The translations under genes were made by a program, and so were the position numbers. The notes beneath the pieces were generated by a model. It ran no database searches and was not told the origin of the DNA. It worked only from the letters and a program-made list of their open reading frames with translations. From assembly GCA_002429085.1 (NCBI GenBank), contig DIYR01000170.1, positions 1 through 20,854 of the forward strand: a stretch of 20,854 nucleotides of DNA, in the 5' to 3' direction. The stretch is from Flavobacteriales bacterium UBA6049 (GTDB lineage: Bacteria > Bacteroidota > Bacteroidia > Flavobacteriales_G > Salibacteraceae). Below are positions 1 through 9,800 of the stretch, one piece after another; position 1 is the first letter of the stretch; the number at the start of each line of letters is the position of its first letter.

Positions 1-696
1 GGAACAACCGTTAGAGATGAACATGAAGTAGAAAAATGTTTCAAGCAAGCGTGTGAATTAACTGGATTGAATTTAACTGATGATGAAATTCTTGCTGTTC
101 AGGGATGGTCAAAGCGATTTGTGTTTGAATACTTCTGGAAGCGAGAGTTAGGTGCGGATCATGATGAGTTTGCAGCACGCGTTATTCATTCTTATGACAT
201 GTTTAAAAAGATATTAGAACAACACTATTTATCTAACCTGGTAGTTCCAACTGAGGGAGCACTAGAGGTGTTCAACTATTTTAAAGAGAATAATATACAT
301 ACAGTTCTTACTACAGGATTTTACCGCAAAGTAACAGATATCATCCTTGAAAAATTGGGATGGTTAGATCAGTTAGATGAGAATGGTATTGGAAAGCCAG
401 GTTCTTTTATTAGTATGTCTATTGCAAGTGATGAAGTAGAGAGAGGTAGACCTTTTCCAGATATGATTCACAAAGCAATGGAGCAATTCAATATTACGAA
501 TCCGAAAGGGGTAATTAAACTAGGCGATACTCCATCTGATATGAAAGCAGGTAAGGCTGCAGATTGTTTGTTGACAATAGGTCTAACAAACGGAACTCAT
601 TCTAAAGAACAAATGTTGCAAACTGAGCATGATCTTTTGATTGGTAGTTTACTCGAACTTCCAAATGTTCTTCAAGATCAAAATGTATTGGCTTAG
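1..696 (+). CDS. Phosphonatase-like HAD hydrolase (5' end outside window)
   Basis: Probable C-P or phosphoester-cleaving cytosolic hydrolase of the haloacid dehalogenase superfamily, closest by motif to phosphonoacetaldehyde hydrolase (PhnX) and the phosphonatase-like clade. The frame is open to base 1 and begins GTTVRDEHEV, the tail of the distinctive motif I (DxAGTT), so the gene starts upstream and the TTG at 67 is not the start. A GWSK segment (Lys codon 112-114) aligns by eye with the cap-domain G-x-x-K that supplies the Schiff-base lysine of PhnX. The motif II threonine is in TVLTTGFYRKV, the family-typical arginine replacing lysine is in GRPFPD (near 448), and the acidic motif is GDTPSDM (523-543). 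It converges on the DUF5690 transporter. The family call is fairly sure; the substrate is unknown, and no AEP transaminase (PhnW) is visible in the window. Confidence 0.88.
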   Translation, partial: GTTVRDEHEVEKCFKQACELTGLNLTDDEILAVQGWSKRFVFEYFWKRELGADHDEFAARVIHSYDMFKKILEQHYLSNLVVPTEGALEVFNYFKENNIHTVLTTGFYRKVTDIILEKLGWLDQLDENGIGKPGSFISMSIASDEVERGRPFPDMIHKAMEQFNITNPKGVIKLGDTPSDMKAGKAADCLLTIGLTNGTHSKEQMLQTEHDLLIGSLLELPNVLQDQNVLA

Positions 697-715
697 TTAA
701 ATATGGGCGAAAACG

Positions 716-745
716 AAAAGGCGATTCTTTTGAATCGCCTTTTTT
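716..745. terminator. Bidirectional intrinsic terminator
   Basis: A perfect 12-bp inverted repeat with core GGCGATTC and GAATCGCC around a TTTT loop is followed by a T-run on the plus strand and a shorter one on the minus strand. It sits between the convergent stop codons at 696 and 765 and probably serves both genes. Confidence 0.85.
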
Positions 746-764
746 ATGCGTTAAACTTTGGTTC

Positions 765-2009
765 TTATGCAACTGCTTTGCTTTTTTGTAAGAAGTAGCG
801 TTTTGCAATATGATTTAAAATAAGGCCTCCAAGCGCAACTCCTAATGTTAAGAAGGTAATGAATTCAGTCCAATTCAATGTTTGGTTACTAAACTCTTTA
901 TAAAGCAATAGGGCCATGCTACCAAAATAGCCTGTAGTATCGGCAATATAAATTAAGAAGCCAACATTGCTTTTTCGTTGTATAAGTGCAATGAGCCGTT
1001 CAAACATAATAGTGTTGAATGGCACATAACCCATGAAGATTCCTGTACCAGCTATAACCATCCATGCAAATCCTGATATGTAGTCAAGCTGAAACAAAAT
1101 GGTTGAACCAGCAGCTAAAACCAACCCAAGAGCTACAATGCCATGAATTACTTTGTACGCTTTTCGATTATTTTGGATGTACATCAAAACAGTCATGCTG
1201 GCTAGAAGAATTAATGTGATGATTAATTCACTTGTGGTAAATATGCTAGGGATGTTTCCATAGCCCATTTCAATCCAAAGCTCTGCTGCAAACAAGTCTC
1301 TAAAATCTCTTGCAATAGTTAACAGCATATATAAGAGCACCATCCAAAGAATTCCCCAGAAATAAGTCTTTGTAAAGATCTTTCTCGCTCTAGCCTTCAT
1401 TGGTACCCGCTCTGTTCTGGCTTCAATATCTTCTTTACTTCTTGCGGGAATTTGATTCAGTAAAAAGCTAAAAATTAGCAGCGGTATTAAGAAGACTAAC
1501 CCTGTTGCAAAAGGCATCCAAAATTCAGAAACATCAAAATGAAGCATAAGCCATGAGCCAACAGTTTTTACAAAGCCAGAAGCAATAATGAAACTTACGC
1601 TTAGCCCAGCAGTAAGAGCTTCGGTTTGTTCTCTTCCTTCTAAGTAAGAAAATACAATTCCCCATACAAGTCCAAGTGGTAGTCCGTTTACAAATAGGAA
1701 AAAGCCGTTCCAAGGCGCAGGCGTTGCAGCAAAACCAAGAAGGGCCAATTCAGCAATACCAATAGCCCCTAATAACATAGGGATCCGATGTTTGTCTTTT
1801 AGCTCGCTAATGACTTTTACACCTATAAGCTTAGATATTAAATATCCAAGTGACTGACATATAATTAAAAAACTCTTGTAAGAGAAGTCCCCTACAAAAG
1901 GTATGTCAAATGTTCCAGCAGTAAACGGTTTGCGAAATGCATACATGCAGAAGTAAACCCCAAACGAGGCGATGGAGGCTTGAATCAATACCTGAGTCTT
2001 TCGGTTCAT
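765..2009 (-). CDS. DUF5690-family MFS-like transporter
   Basis: Polytopic inner-membrane protein of 414 residues with about 12 hydrophobic segments, resembling the DUF5690 family of Bacteroidota within the major facilitator superfamily. The first helix carries CMYAFRKPF, which resembles the conserved helix-1 arginine region of organophosphate:phosphate antiporters (GlpT/UhpT, with a YxVRK motif); in those proteins the arginine contacts substrate phosphate. This suggests, but does not prove, uptake of an organophosphate or phosphonate. A possible promoter -7 element, TTCCTTTG on the minus strand (2036-2029), lies about 20 bp before the ATG. The gene is divergent from the TonB receptor operon and convergent with the phosphonatase-like hydrolase, which fits import of that enzyme's substrate. 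The family is likely; the substrate is inference. Confidence 0.85.
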   Translation of the reverse strand: MNRKTQVLIQASIASFGVYFCMYAFRKPFTAGTFDIPFVGDFSYKSFLIICQSLGYLISKLIGVKVISELKDKHRIPMLLGAIGIAELALLGFAATPAPWNGFFLFVNGLPLGLVWGIVFSYLEGREQTEALTAGLSVSFIIASGFVKTVGSWLMLHFDVSEFWMPFATGLVFLIPLLIFSFLLNQIPARSKEDIEARTERVPMKARARKIFTKTYFWGILWMVLLYMLLTIARDFRDLFAAELWIEMGYGNIPSIFTTSELIITLILLASMTVLMYIQNNRKAYKVIHGIVALGLVLAAGSTILFQLDYISGFAWMVIAGTGIFMGYVPFNTIMFERLIALIQRKSNVGFLIYIADTTGYFGSMALLLYKEFSNQTLNWTEFITFLTLGVALGGLILNHIAKRYFLQKSKAVA

Positions 2010-2409
2010 TCTGTTTCCTTTAGGTTAGCAAAGGAAGTTGATTAATATGAAACAAATTATGCAGGTTACTATAAGTTAACATTCTCGTGATGTTGTATGC
2101 CATTTAGAGAGTGGAGTTTCCTGTTTATATACTATCGTTTTCTTGATTCTGTTACAAATGAAACTAAGTACAGAGATGTTTAGAGTGTTTGTTTTTGGTT
2201 TTAATGTGTTGATTTTTAGTGTATAGTGATGTTTTTGGTCGGTTTTTGATATTGCTTTTTCCTATTTTGATAATGGTTTTAGAAGGTGTTTTTTGAGTTG
2301 TTTACTAATATTCAATTAAGTTGACTCATGTTAATGTTAGGATAACAAATAGTTGAGTAATAGTAAAAAGTAGTATCGTTCTTTTGTGGCGTTGAAAGTT
2401 TAGAAGAAG
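2010..2409. promoter_or_regulatory. Divergent promoter region between transporter and TonB receptor operon
   Basis: A 400-bp non-coding stretch, very T-rich on the plus strand between about 2190 and 2300, with several TTTTTGG-type repeats (for example around 2191 and 2232). On the plus strand TTCTTTTG at 2379-2386 is one mismatch from the Bacteroidota -7 consensus TAnnTTTG, with a TTG 23 bp upstream (2353-2355), giving a short leader for the receptor gene. On the minus strand TTCCTTTG at 2036-2029 could serve the transporter. I see no terminator, RNA gene or convincing small ORF. A single GTTTAC half-site lies at 2300-2305, without its partner. Confidence 0.45.
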
Positions 2410-5400
2410 ATGTTGAAAATCGAAAAACCAATTCAAGCCAAGCCTATTAATTACATCGCTGTAATACGCGTGGTGTTGTTAGTCCTTATTGGTATGTGTG
2501 GTGCTGTTTTGTCATATGGACAAAACAACGGTAAAGTAGAAGGTAGTGTTATTGTCGATGGGGCAGGAGTTCCGTTTGCAACAGTTAGAGTAAAGGATAA
2601 AGCCATTGGTACTATTACAGACGAAAATGGTCAATTTATCCTAGAAGATCTTCCAAGATCCAATTTTACCTTACAAATTACTTTCGTTGGATTTGATACA
2701 AGTTTTGTAAATGTTGATCTAAGTTCTGATAGATCTCTGAAGCTTAAACCAATTAAATTATCACAAAGCAATGTTTCGTTAAATGAAGTGGTCGTTCAAG
2801 AAAAAATGAACGAAGGTGAAGAGAAAGCATTGAAAATGATGCAAGAATCTGCTCGCCTAACAAACGTAGTTTCTGCAAAAGGAATGGAACGTTTACCGGA
2901 TAAAAATGCTGCAGAAGCCTTGCAGCGTATGCCTGGTGTTGTGATGGAAACAGATCAAGGTGAAGGTAGCTACATTTCGTTTCGTGGAACTCCAACAGAT
3001 TGGGGTAGTGCCCTAGTAAATGGAGATCGCTTGCCAGTAGCAAACGAAGAAGATGTAGGACGCTCATTAAGTTTTGAGGTGTTACCTACAAGTTTAATAG
3101 AATACATTGAATATAACCAGAACTTATCTCCTGATATTGAAGGAGATGCAATAGGAGGTAGTGCGAACTTCTATACCAAGTTTGTTCCAGATCAACGCAA
3201 AGTAGAGGTACAAGCCGGTTATGGTTATAATATAAAAGCAGGTGCGCCATTATGGAATGCTTCGTTATTAGCAGGCGATCGTTTTGGTAAAGATAAAAAG
3301 CTAGGTTTTGTAGCAGGTGGTTCGGTATATCAGCGTAATTGGGCTACTGATAATTATGAGATTTTCTACAGCAATAACGATAACCACAACATTGAACGTT
3401 TAGAGCTAAGACGTTACGATGGAAATCGTGTTACATACGGAGCTCATGGTAAGCTTCAATATGATTTCAATAAAAACAACAATATCCATGTGCTTGGATT
3501 CTATGGTCGCCAAGACGATACAGAGTACAATCGCAAAACAATGTACAATTGGGTTGCTGGAGTAGGTCAATCTATTGTATTGCAGAACATCTATAACATC
3601 ATGATTAACGATGCATTTGGAGTAGATGTAGGCGGTGATCACAAAATTGATGACAAGTGGTCGCTTGATTGGAAACTAGCTTCTTATGGTTCTGGTTGGA
3701 GGTATGGTCCTGCTCCTTTTGGGAATGGTGATGATAGAAATGGTTACCACGTAATCGAATACGAAAAGTTAGTTCGATTCCAAGATTACTTGTACTTAGA
3801 TGAAAACGGTAACCGTACAGATGAGCAAAATGCCTTTGAAAGATTTAGGCTACTTGATATCGATAGTCCATTTGATGATTATGGAGACCCAGCAGATAAT
3901 CTTAACCCGAGATATGAGAACATTGTTGCGGTAAAGCCAGAAGACACACTGTTTACACACAAAAGAACGTATTCTGAGTTAAGAAAAGTGTATGAAAGTG
4001 ATCCGATAGTAGCTAGGGCGAATGTGAGCTACAAGTTTTCACCCTTTACAGTATTAACTGCCGGAGTGAAATACCGAAGAAAAGAAGGGAGCAGAAGTTA
4101 CGGACTGGCTGCTTGGGTGCGCGATCCACAAAAGTATAGAGACCCTATTCGATACGATGATAATGAGCTCTATGCCATTCCTCATAAAAGCACTTTCCTT
4201 GATGAAGAAGGTGGGCATTACAAAGAACACACTGGCCTGTTTTTGTCTGATGACGACATGAAAAACTGGGTAAATAACAATTCTGATAAGCTACAGTATT
4301 TACCATATGGACCAAAAACAACTCCTGCTTACAAGCAATTTGTTGGGTCAAATTACAGATACGAAGAGGATGTATACACTGGTTTTGCCATGTTAAACAC
4401 CACACTATTAGAAGATTTAAAAGTGAATTTTGGTGTACGATTAGAAGAAACCAAAGTGGGTATAACTTCTGATAGAGCTATGGATACCAGCTACTTCGAT
4501 TTGGAAACAGGTCAGGTGATTGTTGAATCATGGTTAGAAGAAGATCATATAGATCGCAATTACCTAGCGGTTTTACCAATGTTGAATTTGAACTATCAAA
4601 TCAACAAGAAATCAAGCGTACGAGCAGCAGTTACGAGATCATTCAGAAGACCAAACTTCAATGAAATGAAACCTGGTGAACCAGAAGTGCATTACACTCA
4701 TTTTCACTCACTATACGGTAACCCAGATTTAAAGCCAACATATTCTACCAACGTAGATGTTTCCTTTCAGCGTTATTTCGGATTCAAAGGATTATTTGCA
4801 GTTACTGGATTCTATAAATACGTAACAGATCATATTTATACAGCATTTAGAAGTGAAGCTGCCGATGTAAATGGAGTAAGTAATGCATTTAGACCACCAG
4901 GAGGAATCTTAGCAAAAGAATTCCAGAATGCACCTTATGCACACGTGGGAGGAATAGAAGTTACATTACAAAAGCAGTTGAATTTCTTGCCTGGTAAGTT
5001 TAAAAACTTAGGAATTTCATTGAACTATGCCTATACGGCATCAGGAATGAAGATTCCTTCAAGAGATGATTTGCAACCTCTTCCAAGACAGGCGGCTAAC
5101 GTATTCAATGCTCGCTTAACCTATGAAGATAAAAAATGGAGTGCTAACGTAGCAGTAAACTATCGTGATCCATACTTAGCAGAGTTAAACCTAATTGCTG
5201 TTAGAGATCCACAGACTGGAGAAGCAGTAGTGTTTAATAATTCTAATGAGTTCGATATGTACATGGGGCTTAGCCTTGGAATGGATGCATCTGTGAGCTA
5301 TCAGGTAACAGAAAAATTACAAGCATACGCAGAAGCTAACAACTTGTTAAACACACCATTTGTAATGTATCGCGGAGAACGTGATAGACCAGTACAAGTA

Positions 5401-5451
5401 GAGTATTACGGAATAAGAGGATTAGTAGGAATCAGATATCAACTTTTTTAA
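2410..5451 (+). CDS. TonB-dependent outer-membrane receptor
   Basis: Energised outer-membrane importer, 1013 residues. A long N-terminus ends in a signal peptide (hydrophobic 15-36, cleavage near SYG-QN at 37-38). A carboxypeptidase-D regulatory-like domain follows at about 41-120, then a possible TonB-box region around LNEVVV, a plug containing AEALQRMPGV and SFRGTPTDWG, and a 22-strand-type barrel ending in aromatic RYQLF. The late ANNLLNTPF segment is typical of such receptors. There is no SusD-like lipoprotein next to it and the protein lacks features that would make it a SusC, so it probably recognises a small ligand rather than glycans by the SusCD route. It leads an operon with the secreted phosphodiesterase (18-bp gap) and the LamG protein, which suggests import of products of that enzyme. 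The ligand is unknown. Confidence 0.93.
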   Translation: MLKIEKPIQAKPINYIAVIRVVLLVLIGMCGAVLSYGQNNGKVEGSVIVDGAGVPFATVRVKDKAIGTITDENGQFILEDLPRSNFTLQITFVGFDTSFVNVDLSSDRSLKLKPIKLSQSNVSLNEVVVQEKMNEGEEKALKMMQESARLTNVVSAKGMERLPDKNAAEALQRMPGVVMETDQGEGSYISFRGTPTDWGSALVNGDRLPVANEEDVGRSLSFEVLPTSLIEYIEYNQNLSPDIEGDAIGGSANFYTKFVPDQRKVEVQAGYGYNIKAGAPLWNASLLAGDRFGKDKKLGFVAGGSVYQRNWATDNYEIFYSNNDNHNIERLELRRYDGNRVTYGAHGKLQYDFNKNNNIHVLGFYGRQDDTEYNRKTMYNWVAGVGQSIVLQNIYNIMINDAFGVDVGGDHKIDDKWSLDWKLASYGSGWRYGPAPFGNGDDRNGYHVIEYEKLVRFQDYLYLDENGNRTDEQNAFERFRLLDIDSPFDDYGDPADNLNPRYENIVAVKPEDTLFTHKRTYSELRKVYESDPIVARANVSYKFSPFTVLTAGVKYRRKEGSRSYGLAAWVRDPQKYRDPIRYDDNELYAIPHKSTFLDEEGGHYKEHTGLFLSDDDMKNWVNNNSDKLQYLPYGPKTTPAYKQFVGSNYRYEEDVYTGFAMLNTTLLEDLKVNFGVRLEETKVGITSDRAMDTSYFDLETGQVIVESWLEEDHIDRNYLAVLPMLNLNYQINKKSSVRAAVTRSFRRPNFNEMKPGEPEVHYTHFHSLYGNPDLKPTYSTNVDVSFQRYFGFKGLFAVTGFYKYVTDHIYTAFRSEAADVNGVSNAFRPPGGILAKEFQNAPYAHVGGIEVTLQKQLNFLPGKFKNLGISLNYAYTASGMKIPSRDDLQPLPRQAANVFNARLTYEDKKWSANVAVNYRDPYLAELNLIAVRDPQTGEAVVFNNSNEFDMYMGLSLGMDASVSYQVTEKLQAYAEANNLLNTPFVMYRGERDRPVQVEYYGIRGLVGIRYQLF

Positions 5452-5469
5452 ATCTCAATAATTGGAACT

Positions 5470-6753
5470 ATGAAACAGGTTTTACGCGCAATCACATTGT
5501 TGCTTTTGGGTTCAAGCACGGTGGTTCATGGACAAAAAGAACCTAAAGTGCTATTTATCGGAATGGATGGTGTACGTTCTGATGCCTTAATACAAGCAAA
5601 TACGCCAAACTTAGATGAACTATTCAGAAGTGGATTAAGTACTTACGAGTCTTGGCACTTAGGAATTACTTCTTCAGGTCCAAGTTGGACTTCTATGAGT
5701 AATGGAGTTTGGGAAGCCAAGCACTTAGTAACAAACAATAGCTATGGAGGTGCAGATTTCGATAACTGGCCTTTTATAGCTAAAAGAGCAAAAGAGGTAC
5801 GTTCAGACTTGAAAGCTGTTCAGATCGTTACTTGGAATCCAATGGATGTAGTTGAAAACGGTGGAGGAGGAAACGTCTTCAATCACGGTTGGGATTACTC
5901 AATTGATCCAGGTGGTTTAGGACAAGGATTAGTAACAGCTGCTGCAAAAATTCAGTTAACAGATCCAGAAATAGATTATTTATTCATTCACTATGATGAA
6001 CCAGATGCTGCAGGTCATTCACGAGGTTTTAGCCCAAATGTACCAGAGTATATTAATGCCATTCAAACTGCTGATGTTGAAATTGGAGAAGTAATAGCAG
6101 CATTGAAAGCTCGTCCAAATTATGCCAATGAAGAATGGCTGATCTTAGGGTGTACAGATCATGGAGGTATAGGTACTGGTCATGGTGGAAACTCAGATCA
6201 AGAACGTCAAATCTGGTGGTATGCGAGTGGAGATTTTATGCAGGTAAAAGAAATCTCAGGTGGAGGAGATCCAGGTTCTTACCAGATTCCAAGTAATCCA
6301 GTAGATCTAGCTAAATTGGCTAATACTCCAGTGCAAACTGATATTGCCGTAACCATTTTAGATCACTTGCTGCCGTCTCTAGATGCTGATGAAGTGAGAG
6401 CTAAATGGGATTTAGATGGTAAATCATGGTTAACTTCAGAGTACTACGATTCATTAAAATACGAAAACCAAAAAGGAGGAATCGTAAGTACAGGACAAGA
6501 ATTAACTAGTGATGATTTGGTTGTTTTTCCTAACCCTGTTAAAACAGGTGAGTTGAATGTGAACATTGGTTCTTGGAACGACCAAAATGTGTCTATCGCG
6601 ATTACTGATATGAAAGGTAATACTGTATTTACTCAGCAATCTGCTGGAGAGTACATGATTCAATTAAATGTATCATCACTAGCTAAAGGTGTTTATATCC
6701 TTGAGGCTAGCAATAGCGATGCTCGCTTACAAAAACGTGTAGTGGTACAGTAA
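5470..6753 (+). CDS. Secreted alkaline-phosphatase-superfamily phosphodiesterase with T9SS sorting domain
   Basis: Likely two-metal phosphoesterase of the type I phosphodiesterase/nucleotide pyrophosphatase/sulfatase superfamily, exported and probably surface-anchored or secreted. Signal peptide 1-21 (cleavage at VHG-Q). Metal-binding pattern: D33 in FIGMDGVRSD; the nucleophile region SSGPSWTSM, where S69 aligns by eye with the catalytic Thr/Ser/Cys of relatives; D179 and H183 in DEPDAAGH; D230-H231 in CTDHGG; and H238 in GTGHGG. Residues about 350-427 form a type-A T9SS C-terminal domain (VVFPNP, KGVYILEA, KRVVVQ). It is the second gene of the receptor operon, with no terminator on either side. 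With the phosphonatase-like hydrolase nearby, an ester of a phosphonate or phosphate is a reasonable but unproven substrate; sulfatase or nucleotide substrates cannot be excluded. Confidence 0.88.
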   Translation: MKQVLRAITLLLLGSSTVVHGQKEPKVLFIGMDGVRSDALIQANTPNLDELFRSGLSTYESWHLGITSSGPSWTSMSNGVWEAKHLVTNNSYGGADFDNWPFIAKRAKEVRSDLKAVQIVTWNPMDVVENGGGGNVFNHGWDYSIDPGGLGQGLVTAAAKIQLTDPEIDYLFIHYDEPDAAGHSRGFSPNVPEYINAIQTADVEIGEVIAALKARPNYANEEWLILGCTDHGGIGTGHGGNSDQERQIWWYASGDFMQVKEISGGGDPGSYQIPSNPVDLAKLANTPVQTDIAVTILDHLLPSLDADEVRAKWDLDGKSWLTSEYYDSLKYENQKGGIVSTGQELTSDDLVVFPNPVKTGELNVNIGSWNDQNVSIAITDMKGNTVFTQQSAGEYMIQLNVSSLAKGVYILEASNSDARLQKRVVVQ

Positions 6754-6807
6754 TGTACCACTTTCCACACCCCTCTCAAAATAGGAATCTCTAATTCTAT
6801 ATAAGTC

Positions 6808-9800
6808 ATGCTAAAACGCAATTTATTCTTAACCGTCTGCCTGTTATTGGCGGCCGGGAAGATCCTTATTGCCCAAGGATCAGGACACGGCTTGAGTTTT
6901 ACGAACTCAGGTGACAAACCGAGACTAGAATTGAATAGTACGGTACAAGACTCTCTTGACGGTTCAGATTTCACTATTGAATTCTGGTTAAACATTGATC
7001 CTACAATTACTAGTGATCCAGCTATTATTGCTAATAAAGATTGGGGTAGCGGTAATAACACAGGTTGGCTTATTGCAAGAAGAAACAGTAGTTCTTTAAA
7101 AGTGAACTTCAAAACACCAACTGCTTCTCGCTTTGATTTGAATAACATTACGTATCCATCAAGCATGTATGGTCAATGGCATCACGTAGCAATTGTATTC
7201 GATCGTTTTTCTGCAACTCCTTCGGTTGTTGCTTATGTAGACGGAATACAAGCAGATAGTGGTTCTCTTGATACACATGATCCAACTGCAACGTTAATTC
7301 CAACTTCTCCTCTTGGAATGTTTGTTGGTCAAGATGGTACTGGATCATACGGCACTAATTTTATGGGAGGTTTAGATGAGTTAAGAATTTGGAAAACGGT
7401 TCGTACTCAGTCTGAAATTCAGTCAGCTATGTGTCATAAGTTAACTGGTGCAGAACCAGGACTATTGGTGTATACACAATTAGATGATGCAACAGGAGCT
7501 ACTGTAGTAGATTTAGCTCCAACATATGCTTCTCACACATTAGCTAATAATTCAGGAACTGCACTTCCTTCTTGGATTGTTTCTGGTGCAGCAATCGGTG
7601 ATGAAAGTACTCAGATGTATACTAATAACTGGGCTGGTCAATCAGTTTCATTAACATCAACAGGTTTTGGGACATTCAGTGCAGATACAATCACTGGATT
7701 TGAAGGAGTGCATGTGTATCGTGTTGATGGTAACTTGAACGATTCAACTGGTATTACTTCATTAAATGGTTTCGATACGTACTTTGGGGTTTATACTGCT
7801 GGTGGTACAGGTTCAGATGCATATGATGTAAACTGGAATTACGCAACATATCCTAATGGTGTAGCTTTTGAAAACAATATGTTGATGTATGAGCGTTTGG
7901 CTAATAACTCGCCTGTTTGGGTGAATACTGGCGCTGTTAAAGACTTGGCTGCAGACATAGCAAATCTTGATACAGCAGATACAAAGGCAGAATACATATT
8001 CGGAAACTTCATTAGTTCTTGTAATGCGCCTTCAGCATTAAGTGCATCAAACGCAGCTCTTACATCAGTAGAGTTATCATGGACATCTGGTGGTTCTGCT
8101 TTATGGAACGTTCAATATGGTCCAGTTGGGTTTACTTTAGGTGCTGGTACTATTGAGAATGCAGTAAACACTAATCCTTACACATTAAACAACTTGACTC
8201 ACTCAACTTCATATGAGTATTATGTTCAGGATTCTTGTGCTAATGTTGGAACTTCTGCATGGGTAGGTCCTTTTGCATTTGCAACATTGGTTGCTCCTGC
8301 TTGTAATGTTCCAACAAACTTAGGAGCAGTACCTACATTTAACCAAGCAGATCTTTCTTGGACAACTGGTGGTTCTGCTAACTGGAATGTTGAATATGGA
8401 ACAGCTGGGTTTACTCAAGGTACAGGTACGTTAGTATCAAATACTACATCAAACCCATTGTCTATATCTAACTTAATGCCTAATACAACATATGAGTTTT
8501 ATGTGCAGGATACTTGTAATCAAGCAAATGCAAGTGCATGGGCTGGACCATTCTCCTTCACTACATTGTTTGATTTTTCGAACATTGGCGCGGGAATGGG
8601 ACTTGATTTAGATGGTCAAGGTTATGTAGATTTTACTGGTAATGCAGGAGCAAAAGATACACATACAGTTGTTGGATTAGGTGAATCAACAATTACTGTT
8701 GAAGCTTGGGTAAAGGCAGATGAATTCCAGATTTGGAGATCAATGGTATCATTCTTACAAGATAACGGTAGCTTCGAAAGAGGATGGTCTTTGGAGACTC
8801 GAGCTGGAGGTAAATTCGCATTCGGAATTGCAACAGATGGTTTTGGTTCTCTTGAGTACGTAGAAACTTCTACTACTTTCAACATTGGTGAGTGGTACCA
8901 TGTTGCTGGTGTGTATGATGGTGATTCAGTAAAAGTTATTGTGAATGGTGAGTTAGAAGGATTCTCTACAGCTCACTCTGGAAACATTATGTATGCTCAA
9001 AGTTGGTTAGCAGTAGGTTCTTATAAAGATGACAATGAGGACAACCGTTTAGATGCAACCGTTGATGAAGTTAAAATCTGGAATTATGCGCGTAGCTATG
9101 ATGAGATCAGATCTTTAATGTGTAAAAAAGCAACTGGAACTGAAACAGGTTTAACTCACTATTATAAGTTCAACGAAGGAAGCGATACTGTTGTAACAGA
9201 TGCTGGTCCTCAAGGTGTTGATGGTGTATTCCAAGGGAACTTAGATGGAGCTTCTTCATGGGTAGTTTCTGGTGCAGCAATTGGTGATGAGAGTGTATAC
9301 ATTCATACAAATAATTTCTCTTCAGCACAGCTCAACTTGAACTCTACAAACAGAGGAAATGTACAAGTAGATAATATGTCTGGTGCATTAAAAGGAATTC
9401 ACTTGTACAGAGTGGACAGCGAGCCAAACTCATCTACAGGAATTAATGACTTAGGAGCTCAAGATGTATACTATGGTATCTATGTGTCTCAAGATCCTAA
9501 TGGTAATCCATCTACCTATAATGTTGAGTACGATTACAGTAACTTCTCAGATGCAGTAACTAATGAGGCTAATTTGACATTATATAATCGTAATGATGCA
9601 AGTGTGTTGAACTGGTTAGGAAGTGGAGCTGTTACAAACACTGCTTCTGATGTTATGGAATTAGATGGAGTAGGTGCAAGAAGAGAAATCATCTTAGCTG
9701 ATTTTGTTGCTCCTTCATGTCCTTCATCGTCAAACTTAACAGCAACTAATATTACTTCTAGCTCGGCAAACTTGAGTTGGACTGCTGGTGGCGGTGCAAC

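Noticed and set aside
67..696. TTG at 67 as the start of the HAD hydrolase
   Set aside because: The frame is open to base 1 and already contains the end of motif I (GTT) upstream of the TTG, so the real start is outside the window.
1686..1697. Third copy of an operator half-site (GTTTAC followed by AAATAG)
   Set aside because: It lies inside the DUF5690 coding sequence, lacks the right half-site and is explained by the codons for FLFVNG.
2410..5451. SusC-type glycan importer
   Set aside because: There is no SusD-like gene next to it, and the protein's layout matches ordinary TonB receptors with a carboxypeptidase-regulatory domain.
6693..7166. 157-residue ORF on the minus strand
   Set aside because: It is antisense to the end of the phosphodiesterase and the start of the LamG gene, with composition that mirrors those genes and no domain.
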